NCBI GenBank assembly: GCA_002438685.1
Contig: DJQG01000078.1
Location: 24,211 to 38,403 of the forward strand
DNA from: Ruminococcaceae bacterium UBA6392
GTDB taxonomy: Bacteria; Bacillota; Clostridia; Oscillospirales; Acutalibacteraceae
DNA: 14,193 bases
Direction: 5' to 3'
Under the pieces are notes generated by a model. The model did no database searches. It saw only the letters and a list, made by a program, of their open reading frames with translations, and had not been told where the DNA came from. The translations under genes were made by a program, and so were the position numbers. The stretch's first letter is position 1. Every line of letters starts with the position of its first letter. Below, piece by piece: positions 7,663 through 13,906 of the stretch.

Positions 7663-7728
7663 CGGGAGAAATTTTATCCAAGTCAAGTATATATTTTTGC
7701 CCGCCCGCTGTCAATGGATTTTCTCCCG
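7663..7728. repeat. 9-bp inverted repeat flanking the ThuA-like gene promoter
   Basis: CGGGAGAAA (7663-7671) and TTTCTCCCG (7720-7728) are exact inverted copies on either side of the minus-strand promoter at 7686-7714. It could be an operator pair or a chance match; a few such matches are expected by chance in a window of this size. Confidence 0.3.
7686..7714 (-). promoter_or_regulatory. Promoter of the ThuA-like gene
   Basis: Minus-strand perfect TTGACA, 17 bases, TATACT. The start is expected near 7679, giving a leader of about 30 bases. Its -35 is 16 bases from the divergent rlmD -35. Confidence 0.82.
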
Positions 7729-7730
7729 TA

Positions 7731-7759
7731 TTGCAAAATCGACCGCCGTTTGATATACT
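7731..7759 (+). promoter_or_regulatory. rlmD promoter
   Basis: TTGCAA, 17 bases, TATACT, with an extended TGA directly before the -10. The start is expected near 7766, about 20 bases before the TTG start codon. Confidence 0.75.
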
Positions 7760-7786
7760 TTAATAAAGATTTTTCGGGGTGATATT

Positions 7787-9145
7787 TTGCTTCTCAACAA
7801 AAATGACGACATTGAACTTCATATAGATTCGGTCTCGCTGACGGGCAGCGGAGTCGGCAGATACAACGGGCTCGCCGTGTTTGTCCCCGCGACCGCGCCC
7901 GGAGATATAATAGCAGCGCACATAATCAAGGCGAAGAAGAGCTACGCCGTCGGCAAGTGCACGAAAATAATCAAGCCGTCGCCGGACAGAACCGATAACG
8001 ACTGCCCGGCATATCCCGGCTGCGGCGGCTGTTCGTTCCGCCACATGAGCTACGACGCGGAATTAAAACTCAAATCCGATGCCGTGCGCGACGCGTTTTC
8101 GCGCATCGGCGGACTTGATGTTGAACTAAAGCCGATAATCGGTGCGGACTCGCCGGACGGCTACCGCAACAAGGCGCAGTACCCGGTAGGACGCGAAAAC
8201 GGTGAACTGAAAATCGGCTTCTACTCCCGCCGCTCGCACAGAATAGTTGACTGCCGCGCGTGCCGCCTCGCGCCGCCGGAGTTCGAAAAAATCCTCGGCA
8301 CGGTCGCGGACTGGATAGAAAAATATAATATTTCCGTCTACGACGAAACAAGCAGACGCGGAGCTGTCAGGCACATATATCTGCGAAAGGCGTTCGCGAC
8401 GGGCGAGATAATGCTCTGCCTCGTCAGTGCGCAGGATAACCTGCCGCACACCGACAAGCTCATCGAATCGCTCAAAGATGAAAAAGCCATAAAAAGCGTG
8501 CTTATAAACATAAACCCCGACGACACGAACGCCGTGCTCGGCGAAAAGTGCGTCCCGCTCCTCGGCGACGGCTGCATAACAGATATACTCTGCGGAGTAA
8601 AAGTCCGTATATCGCCGCTGTCGTTCTATCAGGTCAACTGCACGCAGACGGAAAAGCTATACAAAAAAGCCGCCGAATACGCCGGAGACAAAAAAATAAA
8701 GCTCTTGCTCGACCTCTACTGCGGCGCGGGCACGATAGGGCTTTCGATGGCAGACAAGGCGGAGGAGCTCATAGGTATAGAGACCGTCGCGCCAGCGATA
8801 GAGGACGCGAAGAAGAACGCCGTCGCAAACGGCATAGAAAACGCGCGGTTCATCTGCGCGGACGCGGGCGAAGCCGCCGAAAAGCTTCTCGGCGAGGGCA
8901 AACGCCCGGAGGTGATAGTCCTCGACCCGCCGCGCAAGGGCTGCTCGGAGCAGACGATAAAGGCCGCCGCAGGCATGGCTCCCGACAGGATAGTGTATGT
9001 CTCCTGCGACCCCGCGACGCTCGCGCGCGACTGCGCCGTGTTCAAAGAGCTGGGCTATGAAGTCGAAGAGGCGACACCCGTCGATCTGTTCCCGAGGACA
9101 GCGCATGTGGAGACGGTGGCGAAGCTGACTAAGTACAGCATTTGA
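7787..9145 (+). CDS. rlmD: 23S rRNA (uracil-5-)-methyltransferase, RlmD/RumA (TrmA) family
   Basis: These enzymes use S-adenosylmethionine to methylate C5 of specific uracils in 23S rRNA; in Firmicutes one member (RlmCD) can modify two sites, so the exact target is not fixed here. The 452-residue product has an N-terminal TRAM domain (about 5-60), iron-sulfur cluster cysteines Cys73, Cys79, Cys82 and Cys156 or Cys159, a SAM-binding motif LLLDLYCGAGTIGLS (306-320), DPPRKGC (380-386), the catalytic VSCDP with Cys407, and the AHVETV base region with Glu442. The start is TTG at 7787, preceded by GGGGTGAT; no in-frame ATG is near, and the N-terminal sequence fits the TRAM domain. It is followed by the DUF6933-like gene after 29 bases, with no terminator between, so they may be co-transcribed. 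Confidence 0.95.
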   Translation: MLLNKNDDIELHIDSVSLTGSGVGRYNGLAVFVPATAPGDIIAAHIIKAKKSYAVGKCTKIIKPSPDRTDNDCPAYPGCGGCSFRHMSYDAELKLKSDAVRDAFSRIGGLDVELKPIIGADSPDGYRNKAQYPVGRENGELKIGFYSRRSHRIVDCRACRLAPPEFEKILGTVADWIEKYNISVYDETSRRGAVRHIYLRKAFATGEIMLCLVSAQDNLPHTDKLIESLKDEKAIKSVLININPDDTNAVLGEKCVPLLGDGCITDILCGVKVRISPLSFYQVNCTQTEKLYKKAAEYAGDKKIKLLLDLYCGAGTIGLSMADKAEELIGIETVAPAIEDAKKNAVANGIENARFICADAGEAAEKLLGEGKRPEVIVLDPPRKGCSEQTIKAAAGMAPDRIVYVSCDPATLARDCAVFKELGYEVEEATPVDLFPRTAHVETVAKLTKYSI

Positions 9146-9174
9146 TATTAACTAAAAAGGCGGGAGTTGAGCAC

Positions 9175-9753
9175 ATGATCATATACGCAACAAAACAGAC
9201 AGTAGACAGATACGGAATAAAAATGCCTGAAAACTTTCAAAATCCGTTTATGCGTCAAATGACCTTAGCCGTATATAACCATGAAAAGGATAATCGATTG
9301 CTGGAATGGGGAGCAAAGCTGTTTTATTTTGACCGTCGAAAATGCATCCAAATTTGTAACTTTGCGAGCAAATTTACAATTGTGCTTGTGGACATAAAGA
9401 AGGCAGACTTGGAAATTGTGGGAGATTTGGTTGCAAATTATTTAATGGACATATATTCGGACAACAAAAGGATGACAGCTCTGTTAGAGCGACTCTTCAA
9501 GGAACATCCGTTAGTATGTTTTGCCAAACTTACAGACCGAAAAACAATTTCTACAATGAACCGTTTTCAAAGCGTATATCTTGAAGACGGCTATCGTTTA
9601 TATGATTTCATTGAGAACGGCATCCTAAAGACAATAATTTTGAACAGGGAAATCAATAGAGAGTATCTAGTAACAGATAAAATCGATGGCAAGACGGAGT
9701 ATTTTTATCCGGCAGAGAGGTTCGAGGAATTGCTTATCAACTACTACAAATAG
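9175..9753 (+). CDS. DUF6933-like protein of unknown function
   Basis: A 192-residue protein starting MIIYATKQTVDRYGI. The segment LLEWGAKLFYFDRRKCIQICNF-like (about 43-64) resembles the DUF6933 family pattern, in which a W-x-A-x-L stretch is followed by an N/D-R-R-K motif; this assignment is from memory. It has no signal peptide or membrane segment. The ATG at 9175 has GGGAG 8 bases upstream; an upstream in-frame start at 9142 would overlap the rlmD stop and lacks a ribosome site. Base composition is distinctive: two 60-base samples are 35-37% GC, against 58% in a sample from rlmD, and AT-rich codons such as TTA, TTG and AAT are common. This suggests more recent acquisition than its neighbours. 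Its function is unknown. A terminator lies 90 bases downstream. Confidence 0.8.
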   Translation: MIIYATKQTVDRYGIKMPENFQNPFMRQMTLAVYNHEKDNRLLEWGAKLFYFDRRKCIQICNFASKFTIVLVDIKKADLEIVGDLVANYLMDIYSDNKRMTALLERLFKEHPLVCFAKLTDRKTISTMNRFQSVYLEDGYRLYDFIENGILKTIILNREINREYLVTDKIDGKTEYFYPAERFEELLINYYK

Positions 9754-9843
9754 CAAAAAATGAGCTTGACACGCTTGATTATCAAGCCGCGTAAGAATAC
9801 CTCAACAGTCATTAAACATGGCACTTAAAAACCGCATAAACTT

Positions 9844-9870
9844 ACGGGCACTGTTTTCGCAGTGCCCGTT
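9844..9870. terminator. Terminator between the DUF6933-like gene and ktrA
   Basis: ACGGGCACTG (9844-9853) and CAGTGCCCGT (9860-9869) form a perfect 10-bp stem with loop TTTTCG, followed by TGTTTTATCTT on the plus strand. The two flanking genes converge; the minus-side tail (AAGTTTATG) is weaker, but the hairpin may serve both. The remaining gap 9754-9843 shows nothing else convincing. Confidence 0.8.
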
Positions 9871-9873
9871 GTT

Positions 9874-10557
9874 TTATCTTGTCTCATCCATCCATTCGGA
9901 CAGGCGCGTCATGCTTTTTTCGCTGCCGACAGCATAGAGAATATCGCCCTCACGGAACATATAATCGGGATGCACATTGTCTGTCAAATTTCCGTTGTTT
10001 TCTATAGCGATTATGTTTACTCCGAACCTTCCCCGCATATCGGCGGACATTATCGTCATTCCGACGATCTTATGCGGAACTTCAAGCTTAAGGAGATTCA
10101 ATTTTCGACTCAGCTGAACAAAGTCCAGCATATTGGGAGTTTCCAGTTTGTGAGCGAGCCTGACCGCCATATCCCTCTCGGGATAAACGACCTCGGCTCC
10201 GAGTTTTTTGAGTATCTCTCCGTGCTCGGCACTCGTCGCCTTTGATATGACGGTCGGCACACCGAGAGAGACAACGTTGAGAGTAGTCAAAATAGATGTG
10301 TCCATCTTCTCTCCGATACAGACCACGGCTACATCGCAGTTTTGAATTCCGGTTTCCGAAAGCGTCTTTTTGTCGAAGCTGTTGACCACAAAGGCGTTTT
10401 CGGTATATTCGCGCATCTCGCGCACCTTTTCCTCATTTCCGTCTATCACAAGCGGTTCCGCGCCGGACTTTGCAAGTTCTATTGCCAAAGCCGAGCCGAA
10501 GCGCCCAAGCCCGATTATTCCGTAAGTGTTCCTGTCGCTTTTGGACTTTTTAAACAT
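9874..10557 (-). CDS. ktrA: Ktr/Trk potassium transport regulatory subunit (RCK domain)
   Basis: KtrA is the cytoplasmic gating ring of the Ktr K+ uptake system; it binds ATP/ADP or NAD(H) and, in many Firmicutes, c-di-AMP through its C-terminal domain. The 227-residue length fits KtrA/KtrC. The N-terminal RCK_N Rossmann fold begins with YGIIGLGRFGSALA (12-25), with the GxGxxG nucleotide loop and an acidic Asp39 at the end of the second strand (VIDG). The RCK_C domain covers about 140-227, beginning near LNLLKLEVP. The start follows GGAGG a few bases upstream and lies 16 bases after the ktrB stop, so the two form an operon whose control is set by the leader upstream of ktrB. KtrA versus KtrC cannot be distinguished from sequence alone. 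Confidence 0.93.
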   Translation of the reverse strand: MFKKSKSDRNTYGIIGLGRFGSALAIELAKSGAEPLVIDGNEEKVREMREYTENAFVVNSFDKKTLSETGIQNCDVAVVCIGEKMDTSILTTLNVVSLGVPTVISKATSAEHGEILKKLGAEVVYPERDMAVRLAHKLETPNMLDFVQLSRKLNLLKLEVPHKIVGMTIMSADMRGRFGVNIIAIENNGNLTDNVHPDYMFREGDILYAVGSEKSMTRLSEWMDETR

Positions 10558-10573
10558 CTTTTATCCTCCGTTC

Positions 10574-11872
10574 TTATCCGATGGCTATATTTCCGTCGGG
10601 ATATCTTGTTCTCTCTCCGTTCGTGAAATACCAAAGCGTTGCTATCGTCAGCGGTCCGAGACGTCCTATATACATAATTATGATTGACAGCAACTTGCTC
10701 GCAGTGCCGAGGTTCGCAGTTATTCCGGTAGAAAGTCCGACAGTGCCGAATGCGCTCGTCACTTCAAACAGTGCGTCCCTTATGGGGATATCCGGCTCAA
10801 ATGCGGTCATGAAAAACGTTCCGATCGCTACTACTCCGATTCCCATAATGGTTATGGCGGATGCTTTGCGGAACACGCCGCGCGGTACGGAATAGTGAAA
10901 AGCCTTTCCCGCCGTATTGGTCGCGGCGGTTTTTATTCCCTGAATAAGTGCAAACAAAGTGCTCGTCTTTATTCCGCCGCCGGTGGAACCGGGCGACGCG
11001 CCGACAAACATAAGGAATATCATAACGAGCAGACCTGCGTTGGAAAACTCGCCGAGCGGATATGTTGAAAATCCCGCAGTCCTCGCAGTAACGCTGTTGA
11101 ACAGGGCGCCTATCCACGGCATATCCTCGGTAATTCTGAAAATCACCGCGCCGCCGACCATCAGCACGATGCTCATTGTGAGCACGACTTTGGTGTGCAT
11201 TGAAAATTTGCGCCAACGAAAACGCTTTTCAATAATTTCGCGGATAACAAGAAATCCTATTCCGCCGAAAAATATCAAAAAGCAGGTCACAAAATTAAAA
11301 AAAACGTCATCCTTGTAAGCTGTGAGACTCTGAAAATTTCCGAGGATATCAAATCCGGAGTTGTTAAACGCGGCTACCGAATGAAAAAAGCTTACACCGA
11401 GAGCCTTCAGCGGCGGATAATCACGCACAAAAACAATGAAGCTCAGCGCAGCGCCGACAAGCTCAAATGCCGCCGTGGTCAAAAAAACGCTTTTTATAAA
11501 TTTTACTATTCCCTTGCCTGAGTCGAGATTCATCGCATCGCGCAAGACGCTTCGACCCTTTAGATTTATCCTCTTTCCGACAGCCAGGATAACTCCCGCG
11601 CCCATCGATGTGACCCCGAGACCGCCTATCTGGATAAGTGCGCCCAGAATAAACTGACCGAACGGAGTGAATGTATCTCCGGCATCAACGGCTATCAGAC
11701 CCGTCACGCAGACCGCGCTTGTCGAAGTGTACAGCGCGTCTATGTATTTTAAATCTACGCCGTTTCGCACGCTGCACGGCAGCATCAGCAGACCCGAGCC
11801 TATAAATATCGCGGCTGCAAAACCGAGCGCAATTATTCTTGCAGACGACATTCTTTTTAACAGCTTTCTCAT
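10574..11872 (-). CDS. ktrB: Potassium uptake channel subunit KtrB/TrkH
   Basis: KtrB is the membrane channel subunit through which K+ (often Na+-dependent) enters. The 432-residue length suits KtrB better than the longer TrkH. It shows the four-fold M1-P-M2 arrangement, with a conserved glycine in each selectivity filter: CVTGL (55-59), NNSGF (170-174), RTAGF (264-268) and GTVGLS (376-381). The GASPGSTGGGIKTST stretch (291-305) matches the intramembrane gating loop after the third repeat. The ATG at 11872 follows GAGGTGAATT. The gene is first in a ktrB-ktrA operon; this order is common. It is preceded by a leader with a riboswitch-like aptamer and terminator. Na+ dependence cannot be read from the sequence. 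Confidence 0.95.
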   Translation of the reverse strand: MRKLLKRMSSARIIALGFAAAIFIGSGLLMLPCSVRNGVDLKYIDALYTSTSAVCVTGLIAVDAGDTFTPFGQFILGALIQIGGLGVTSMGAGVILAVGKRINLKGRSVLRDAMNLDSGKGIVKFIKSVFLTTAAFELVGAALSFIVFVRDYPPLKALGVSFFHSVAAFNNSGFDILGNFQSLTAYKDDVFFNFVTCFLIFFGGIGFLVIREIIEKRFRWRKFSMHTKVVLTMSIVLMVGGAVIFRITEDMPWIGALFNSVTARTAGFSTYPLGEFSNAGLLVMIFLMFVGASPGSTGGGIKTSTLFALIQGIKTAATNTAGKAFHYSVPRGVFRKASAITIMGIGVVAIGTFFMTAFEPDIPIRDALFEVTSAFGTVGLSTGITANLGTASKLLSIIIMYIGRLGPLTIATLWYFTNGERTRYPDGNIAIG

Positions 11873-11890
11873 AATTCACCTCGTATCCCG

Positions 11891-11930
11891 CAAAAAAGAC
11901 CCTCGGCAGAATCAATCTGCCAAAGGTCTT
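11891..11930 (-). terminator. Conditional terminator in the ktrBA leader
   Basis: Minus-strand AAGACCUUUGGCAGA (11930-11916) pairs along 15 positions, three of them (UUU) opposite G, A, G, with UCUGCCGAGGGUCUU (11910-11896), followed by a run of U (11897-11892). The left arm contains the 3' strand of the aptamer's closing helix (11926-11920), so the two structures exclude each other. Ligand binding would therefore be expected to allow transcription of ktrBA. Confidence 0.82.
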
Positions 11931-12029
11931 GCTTCATTCACGGCCAACGCCGCCAATGTCCGCTGCCAGCACATCTCCTGTGCGGTTGGTGACAGGCGGA
12001 TGGGTAACACCATAGCTACTCCCCCTTGG
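11920..12029 (-). promoter_or_regulatory. yybP-ykoY type (Mn2+) riboswitch aptamer in the ktrBA leader
   Basis: The yybP-ykoY riboswitch senses Mn2+. The minus-strand leader has GGGGGAGUAGC near its 5' end (12025-12015) and GCAAGACCUUU at its 3' end (about 11932-11922), matching the conserved GGGGAGUAGC and AGCAAGACCUUU of this class as I remember them from the Lactococcus lactis aptamer. CCAAGG (12029-12024) can pair with CCUUUGG (11926-11920) with one bulged U as the closing helix. Next come an AUGG/CCAU hairpin and a CCGCC/GGCGG helix with an internal GUCA, as in the Mn-binding loop. The outer helix is mutually exclusive with the downstream terminator. The inner arm is less canonical than the ends, so a covariance search is needed. 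A c-di-AMP ydaO element, expected for ktr genes, does not fit. Confidence 0.75.
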
Positions 12030-12039
12030 TTGTGGCTTA

Positions 12040-12067
12040 ATTATATCCCTTTGCGGGCGAAAGTCAA
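12040..12067 (-). promoter_or_regulatory. ktrBA leader promoter
   Basis: Minus-strand TTGACT, 16 bases, TATAAT. Expected start is near 12033, immediately before the aptamer's closing helix. It begins about 30 bases past the lipoprotein terminator. Confidence 0.78.
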
Positions 12068-12095
12068 TATATTTATGAAAAAAATTATCCGACAT

Positions 12096-12133
12096 TAAAA
12101 GCAGAAAAGGTCTGCCGAGTTAATCGGCAGACC
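12096..12133 (-). terminator. Terminator of the lipoprotein gene
   Basis: GGTCTGCCGA (12109-12118) and TCGGCAGACC (12124-12133) form a 10-bp perfect stem with loop GTTAA. On the minus strand it is followed by TTTTCTGCTTTT. It separates the lipoprotein gene from the ktrBA leader. Confidence 0.85.
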
Positions 12134-12153
12134 CATGTCTTATGAAATTACGA

Positions 12154-13077
12154 TCAATAAACGAAGGTGTACTGCTGCTGCCATGTGCCGGTGAAGTCGG
12201 CGTCGATGGAGATGCCCTTCTTGAGCTTGCAGATAACGTTCGCGGGCTCGCTGACATTGATGCTCGCAAGAGTGCCGTCCGCGTTGAGCACGAAAGTGAA
12301 TGTGCCGCTCTGATAGTTGACCTTGGTGCTGACAGGCTCAAACGGTCCGAAGGAATCCTTCGTCAGCGAAAGAGTGTCGAAGCAGGAGCCGTGGTACTTG
12401 GGAACATATGTAAGTCCCTCGCCGCTCTCGGTAACGAGAGTGATGCTGACCTTCCAGCCGCTGCCCTGCTTGACGCAGGAAGCCGACTTGACGCCTGCGG
12501 GATCGACATTATAAGAAGCGCGCTTTGCCGCGGGCAGGAAGCTTGCAAGAGTTGTGCCGTCGGAAGCCTTGCCGCCGTTAAAGGTCTTGTTGTCGGTCTT
12601 CGGATAGTCGTTGGGAAGCAGGGGCTCCGCGATGCCCGCGATAGCCGAACCGCCGCTGATGCTGTTGATCTTCGAGGTAGTGCCCTGGACTCTCTTGACA
12701 GAGACCTTGCCGGTGTAGCTCTTCATAGCCGAAGCGTACTTGTTGAAGAACGCAACGATATCAGCCTTGCTGCCGTTGACGGGAGCCTTTATCTCCGCTG
12801 CGGGCTTGTTGCCCTGCTGGCCGCCCTGAGAACCGCTCTGCTGGCCCTGTGTAGCCGCCTCGCTGCCGCCCTCGGAAGGTGCAACTGCCGTGCTGTCGTC
12901 TGCGGTGCTCTCTGCCGCGTTGCTCTCAGCGTCGCCAGCCTGGGTGTCCTGAACGTCTGCGTTCGCGTTCTGCGAGCTCTCAGCCGTTGTGTTGTCGTTC
13001 TTGTCGTCCTTGCTCTTACATGCCGCAAATGCAAATATCATTATCAGCGCGAGCAGGATAGCAATAATCCTCTTCAT
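12154..13077 (-). CDS. Lipoprotein of unknown function with a long low-complexity linker
   Basis: I do not recognise a named family. The 307-residue product starts MKRIIAILLALIMIFAFAAC, a typical lipoprotein signal with lipobox FAAC and lipidated Cys20. Residues 21-95 are a low-complexity linker rich in Ser, Ala, Gln, Asp, Gly and Thr, presumably crossing the cell wall zone. The remainder (96-307) has an alpha-helical start (SKADIVAFFNKYASAMKSY) and a beta-rich C-terminal part ending in a YTFVY tail; three further cysteines (201, 232, 283) may matter. The ATG at 13077 follows AAAGGAGA; an in-frame ATG at 13131 lies on the -10 and is rejected. The gene has its own promoter, a 5' leader hairpin and a strong terminator, so it is monocistronic. 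It could be a surface ligand-binding or envelope-maintenance protein, but no function can be named. Confidence 0.85.
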   Translation of the reverse strand: MKRIIAILLALIMIFAFAACKSKDDKNDNTTAESSQNANADVQDTQAGDAESNAAESTADDSTAVAPSEGGSEAATQGQQSGSQGGQQGNKPAAEIKAPVNGSKADIVAFFNKYASAMKSYTGKVSVKRVQGTTSKINSISGGSAIAGIAEPLLPNDYPKTDNKTFNGGKASDGTTLASFLPAAKRASYNVDPAGVKSASCVKQGSGWKVSITLVTESGEGLTYVPKYHGSCFDTLSLTKDSFGPFEPVSTKVNYQSGTFTFVLNADGTLASINVSEPANVICKLKKGISIDADFTGTWQQQYTFVY

Positions 13078-13099
13078 AGTTTGTCTCCTTTCATCTTTC

Positions 13100-13117
13100 G
13101 GCAGAGCATCCTCTGCC
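13100..13117 (-). promoter_or_regulatory. Hairpin in the lipoprotein mRNA leader
   Basis: GGCAGAG/CTCTGCC, 7 bp around a 4-base loop, sits between the transcription start (near 13124) and the ribosome site. No U-run follows, so it is not a terminator. It may stabilise the 5' end of the mRNA. Confidence 0.45.
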
Positions 13118-13130
13118 ATGCTACGATTCA

Positions 13131-13159
13131 AGTTTACTTTATGTTTATTCGTTTGTCAA
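13131..13159 (-). promoter_or_regulatory. Lipoprotein gene promoter
   Basis: Minus-strand perfect TTGACA, 17 bases, TAAACT, with start expected near 13124 and a leader of about 47 bases. Confidence 0.8.
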
Positions 13160-13180
13160 GAGAATAAACTTTATTTTATA

Positions 13181-13198
13181 TTTCCATAATTTCCATAA
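13181..13198. repeat. Two tandem 9-bp direct repeats upstream of the lipoprotein promoter
   Basis: TTTCCATAA occurs twice end to end (13181-13189 and 13190-13198). Relative to the minus-strand lipoprotein start this is about -57 to -74, a usual activator position. The surrounding DNA is very AT-rich, so chance is possible. Confidence 0.4.
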
Positions 13199-13312
13199 TT
13201 TTTTATCGATTTTTGTGCACTATATATTATATTCGTTCTTTATACAATATATAATAATCCGCTGCGCTTTGGACACACTATACAGCGAAAAAGAACAGAA
13301 AGGGTGCATAAA

Positions 13313-13744
13313 ATGAGCAAAGACACACTTGAGCTGCTGCGCGAATGCGACAGCGGAATAAAAATGGCGGTCGGCAGCATTGACGAAGTGAGCGGACACA
13401 TAAAAGACGAGGATCTCAAAAATCTGCTTGAAAAGAGCAAAGAGGAGCACAGCCAGCTCGGCGGGACGATAAAAGAACAGCTGGCGTCGCTCGGCGACGA
13501 CGGCAAGGGCCCGGGGATAATGGCGAAGAGCATGTCGTGGATAAAGACGAACGTCAAGCTCGGCATGAACGACTCGGACAGGACAGTCGCGGGGCTGATG
13601 ACCGACGGGTGCGACATGGGCATAAAGAGTCTGACCCGCTACCTCAACGAATATAAAGGCGCGGACGGCGCTTCGCGCAGCACGGCACGCCGCCTCATCG
13701 GCATAGAAGAGGATCTTCTCAGCGGACTCAGACCGTATCTGTAA
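13313..13744 (+). CDS. Small helical protein, DUF2383/ferritin-like
   Basis: A 143-residue, almost fully alpha-helical protein without signal peptide. The start MSKDTLELLRECDSGIKMAV, then SKEEHSQLGGTIKEQL (about 44-59), AKSMSWIKTNVKLGM and the terminal IGIEEDLL resemble the ferritin-like four-helix DUF2383 group found in many Clostridia; I am moderately sure of the group and do not know its function. The EEH of the second helix and GIEED near the end are candidate metal-binding residues by analogy only. The start is ATG at 13313, with AAAGGG upstream at good spacing; a GTG at 13304 overlaps the ribosome site. A plus-strand TATAAT lies at 13250-13255, with a weak TTATAT at the -35 position. 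The gene is divergent from the lipoprotein and ends at a strong terminator. Confidence 0.78.
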   Translation: MSKDTLELLRECDSGIKMAVGSIDEVSGHIKDEDLKNLLEKSKEEHSQLGGTIKEQLASLGDDGKGPGIMAKSMSWIKTNVKLGMNDSDRTVAGLMTDGCDMGIKSLTRYLNEYKGADGASRSTARRLIGIEEDLLSGLRPYL

Positions 13745-13776
13745 TTTATTTATTGCAAAACATCAGAATTATAATC

Positions 13777-13823
13777 AAACCCACCGCGGCACTTCGGACG
13801 AAGCCGCTGCGGTGGGTTTTTTT
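13777..13823 (+). terminator. Terminator of the DUF2383-like gene
   Basis: AAACCCACCGC (13777-13787) pairs with GCGGTGGGTTT (13809-13819), extended by GGC/GCC inside, and is followed by a run of T to 13823. Confidence 0.85.
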
Positions 13824-13864
13824 CGGCATATCGCAACCTGAAAATATTTATACGCCGCAAATAC

Positions 13865-13893
13865 AAAACCGGCACTCCCGATTGAGAGTGCCG
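13865..13893 (-). terminator. Terminator of the partial aldolase gene
   Basis: CGGCACTC (13870-13877) and GAGTGCCG (13886-13893) form an 8-bp stem. On the minus strand the stem is followed by GTTTTGTATTTG. It lies about 14 bases past the stop at 13907, between two converging genes. Confidence 0.72.
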
Positions 13894-13906
13894 CTATGTA
13901 TTTTAA

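Noticed and set aside
7342..7782. Plus-strand frame of 146 codons across the ThuA-like gene
   Set aside because: It is mainly antisense to the ThuA-like protein and runs through both divergent promoters.
11920..12029. c-di-AMP (ydaO-yuaA) riboswitch upstream of ktrB
   Set aside because: Expected from the usual association with ktr genes, but the characteristic ydaO core (for example the CCGUCAGCUAAC block) is absent, while the yybP-ykoY end blocks are present.
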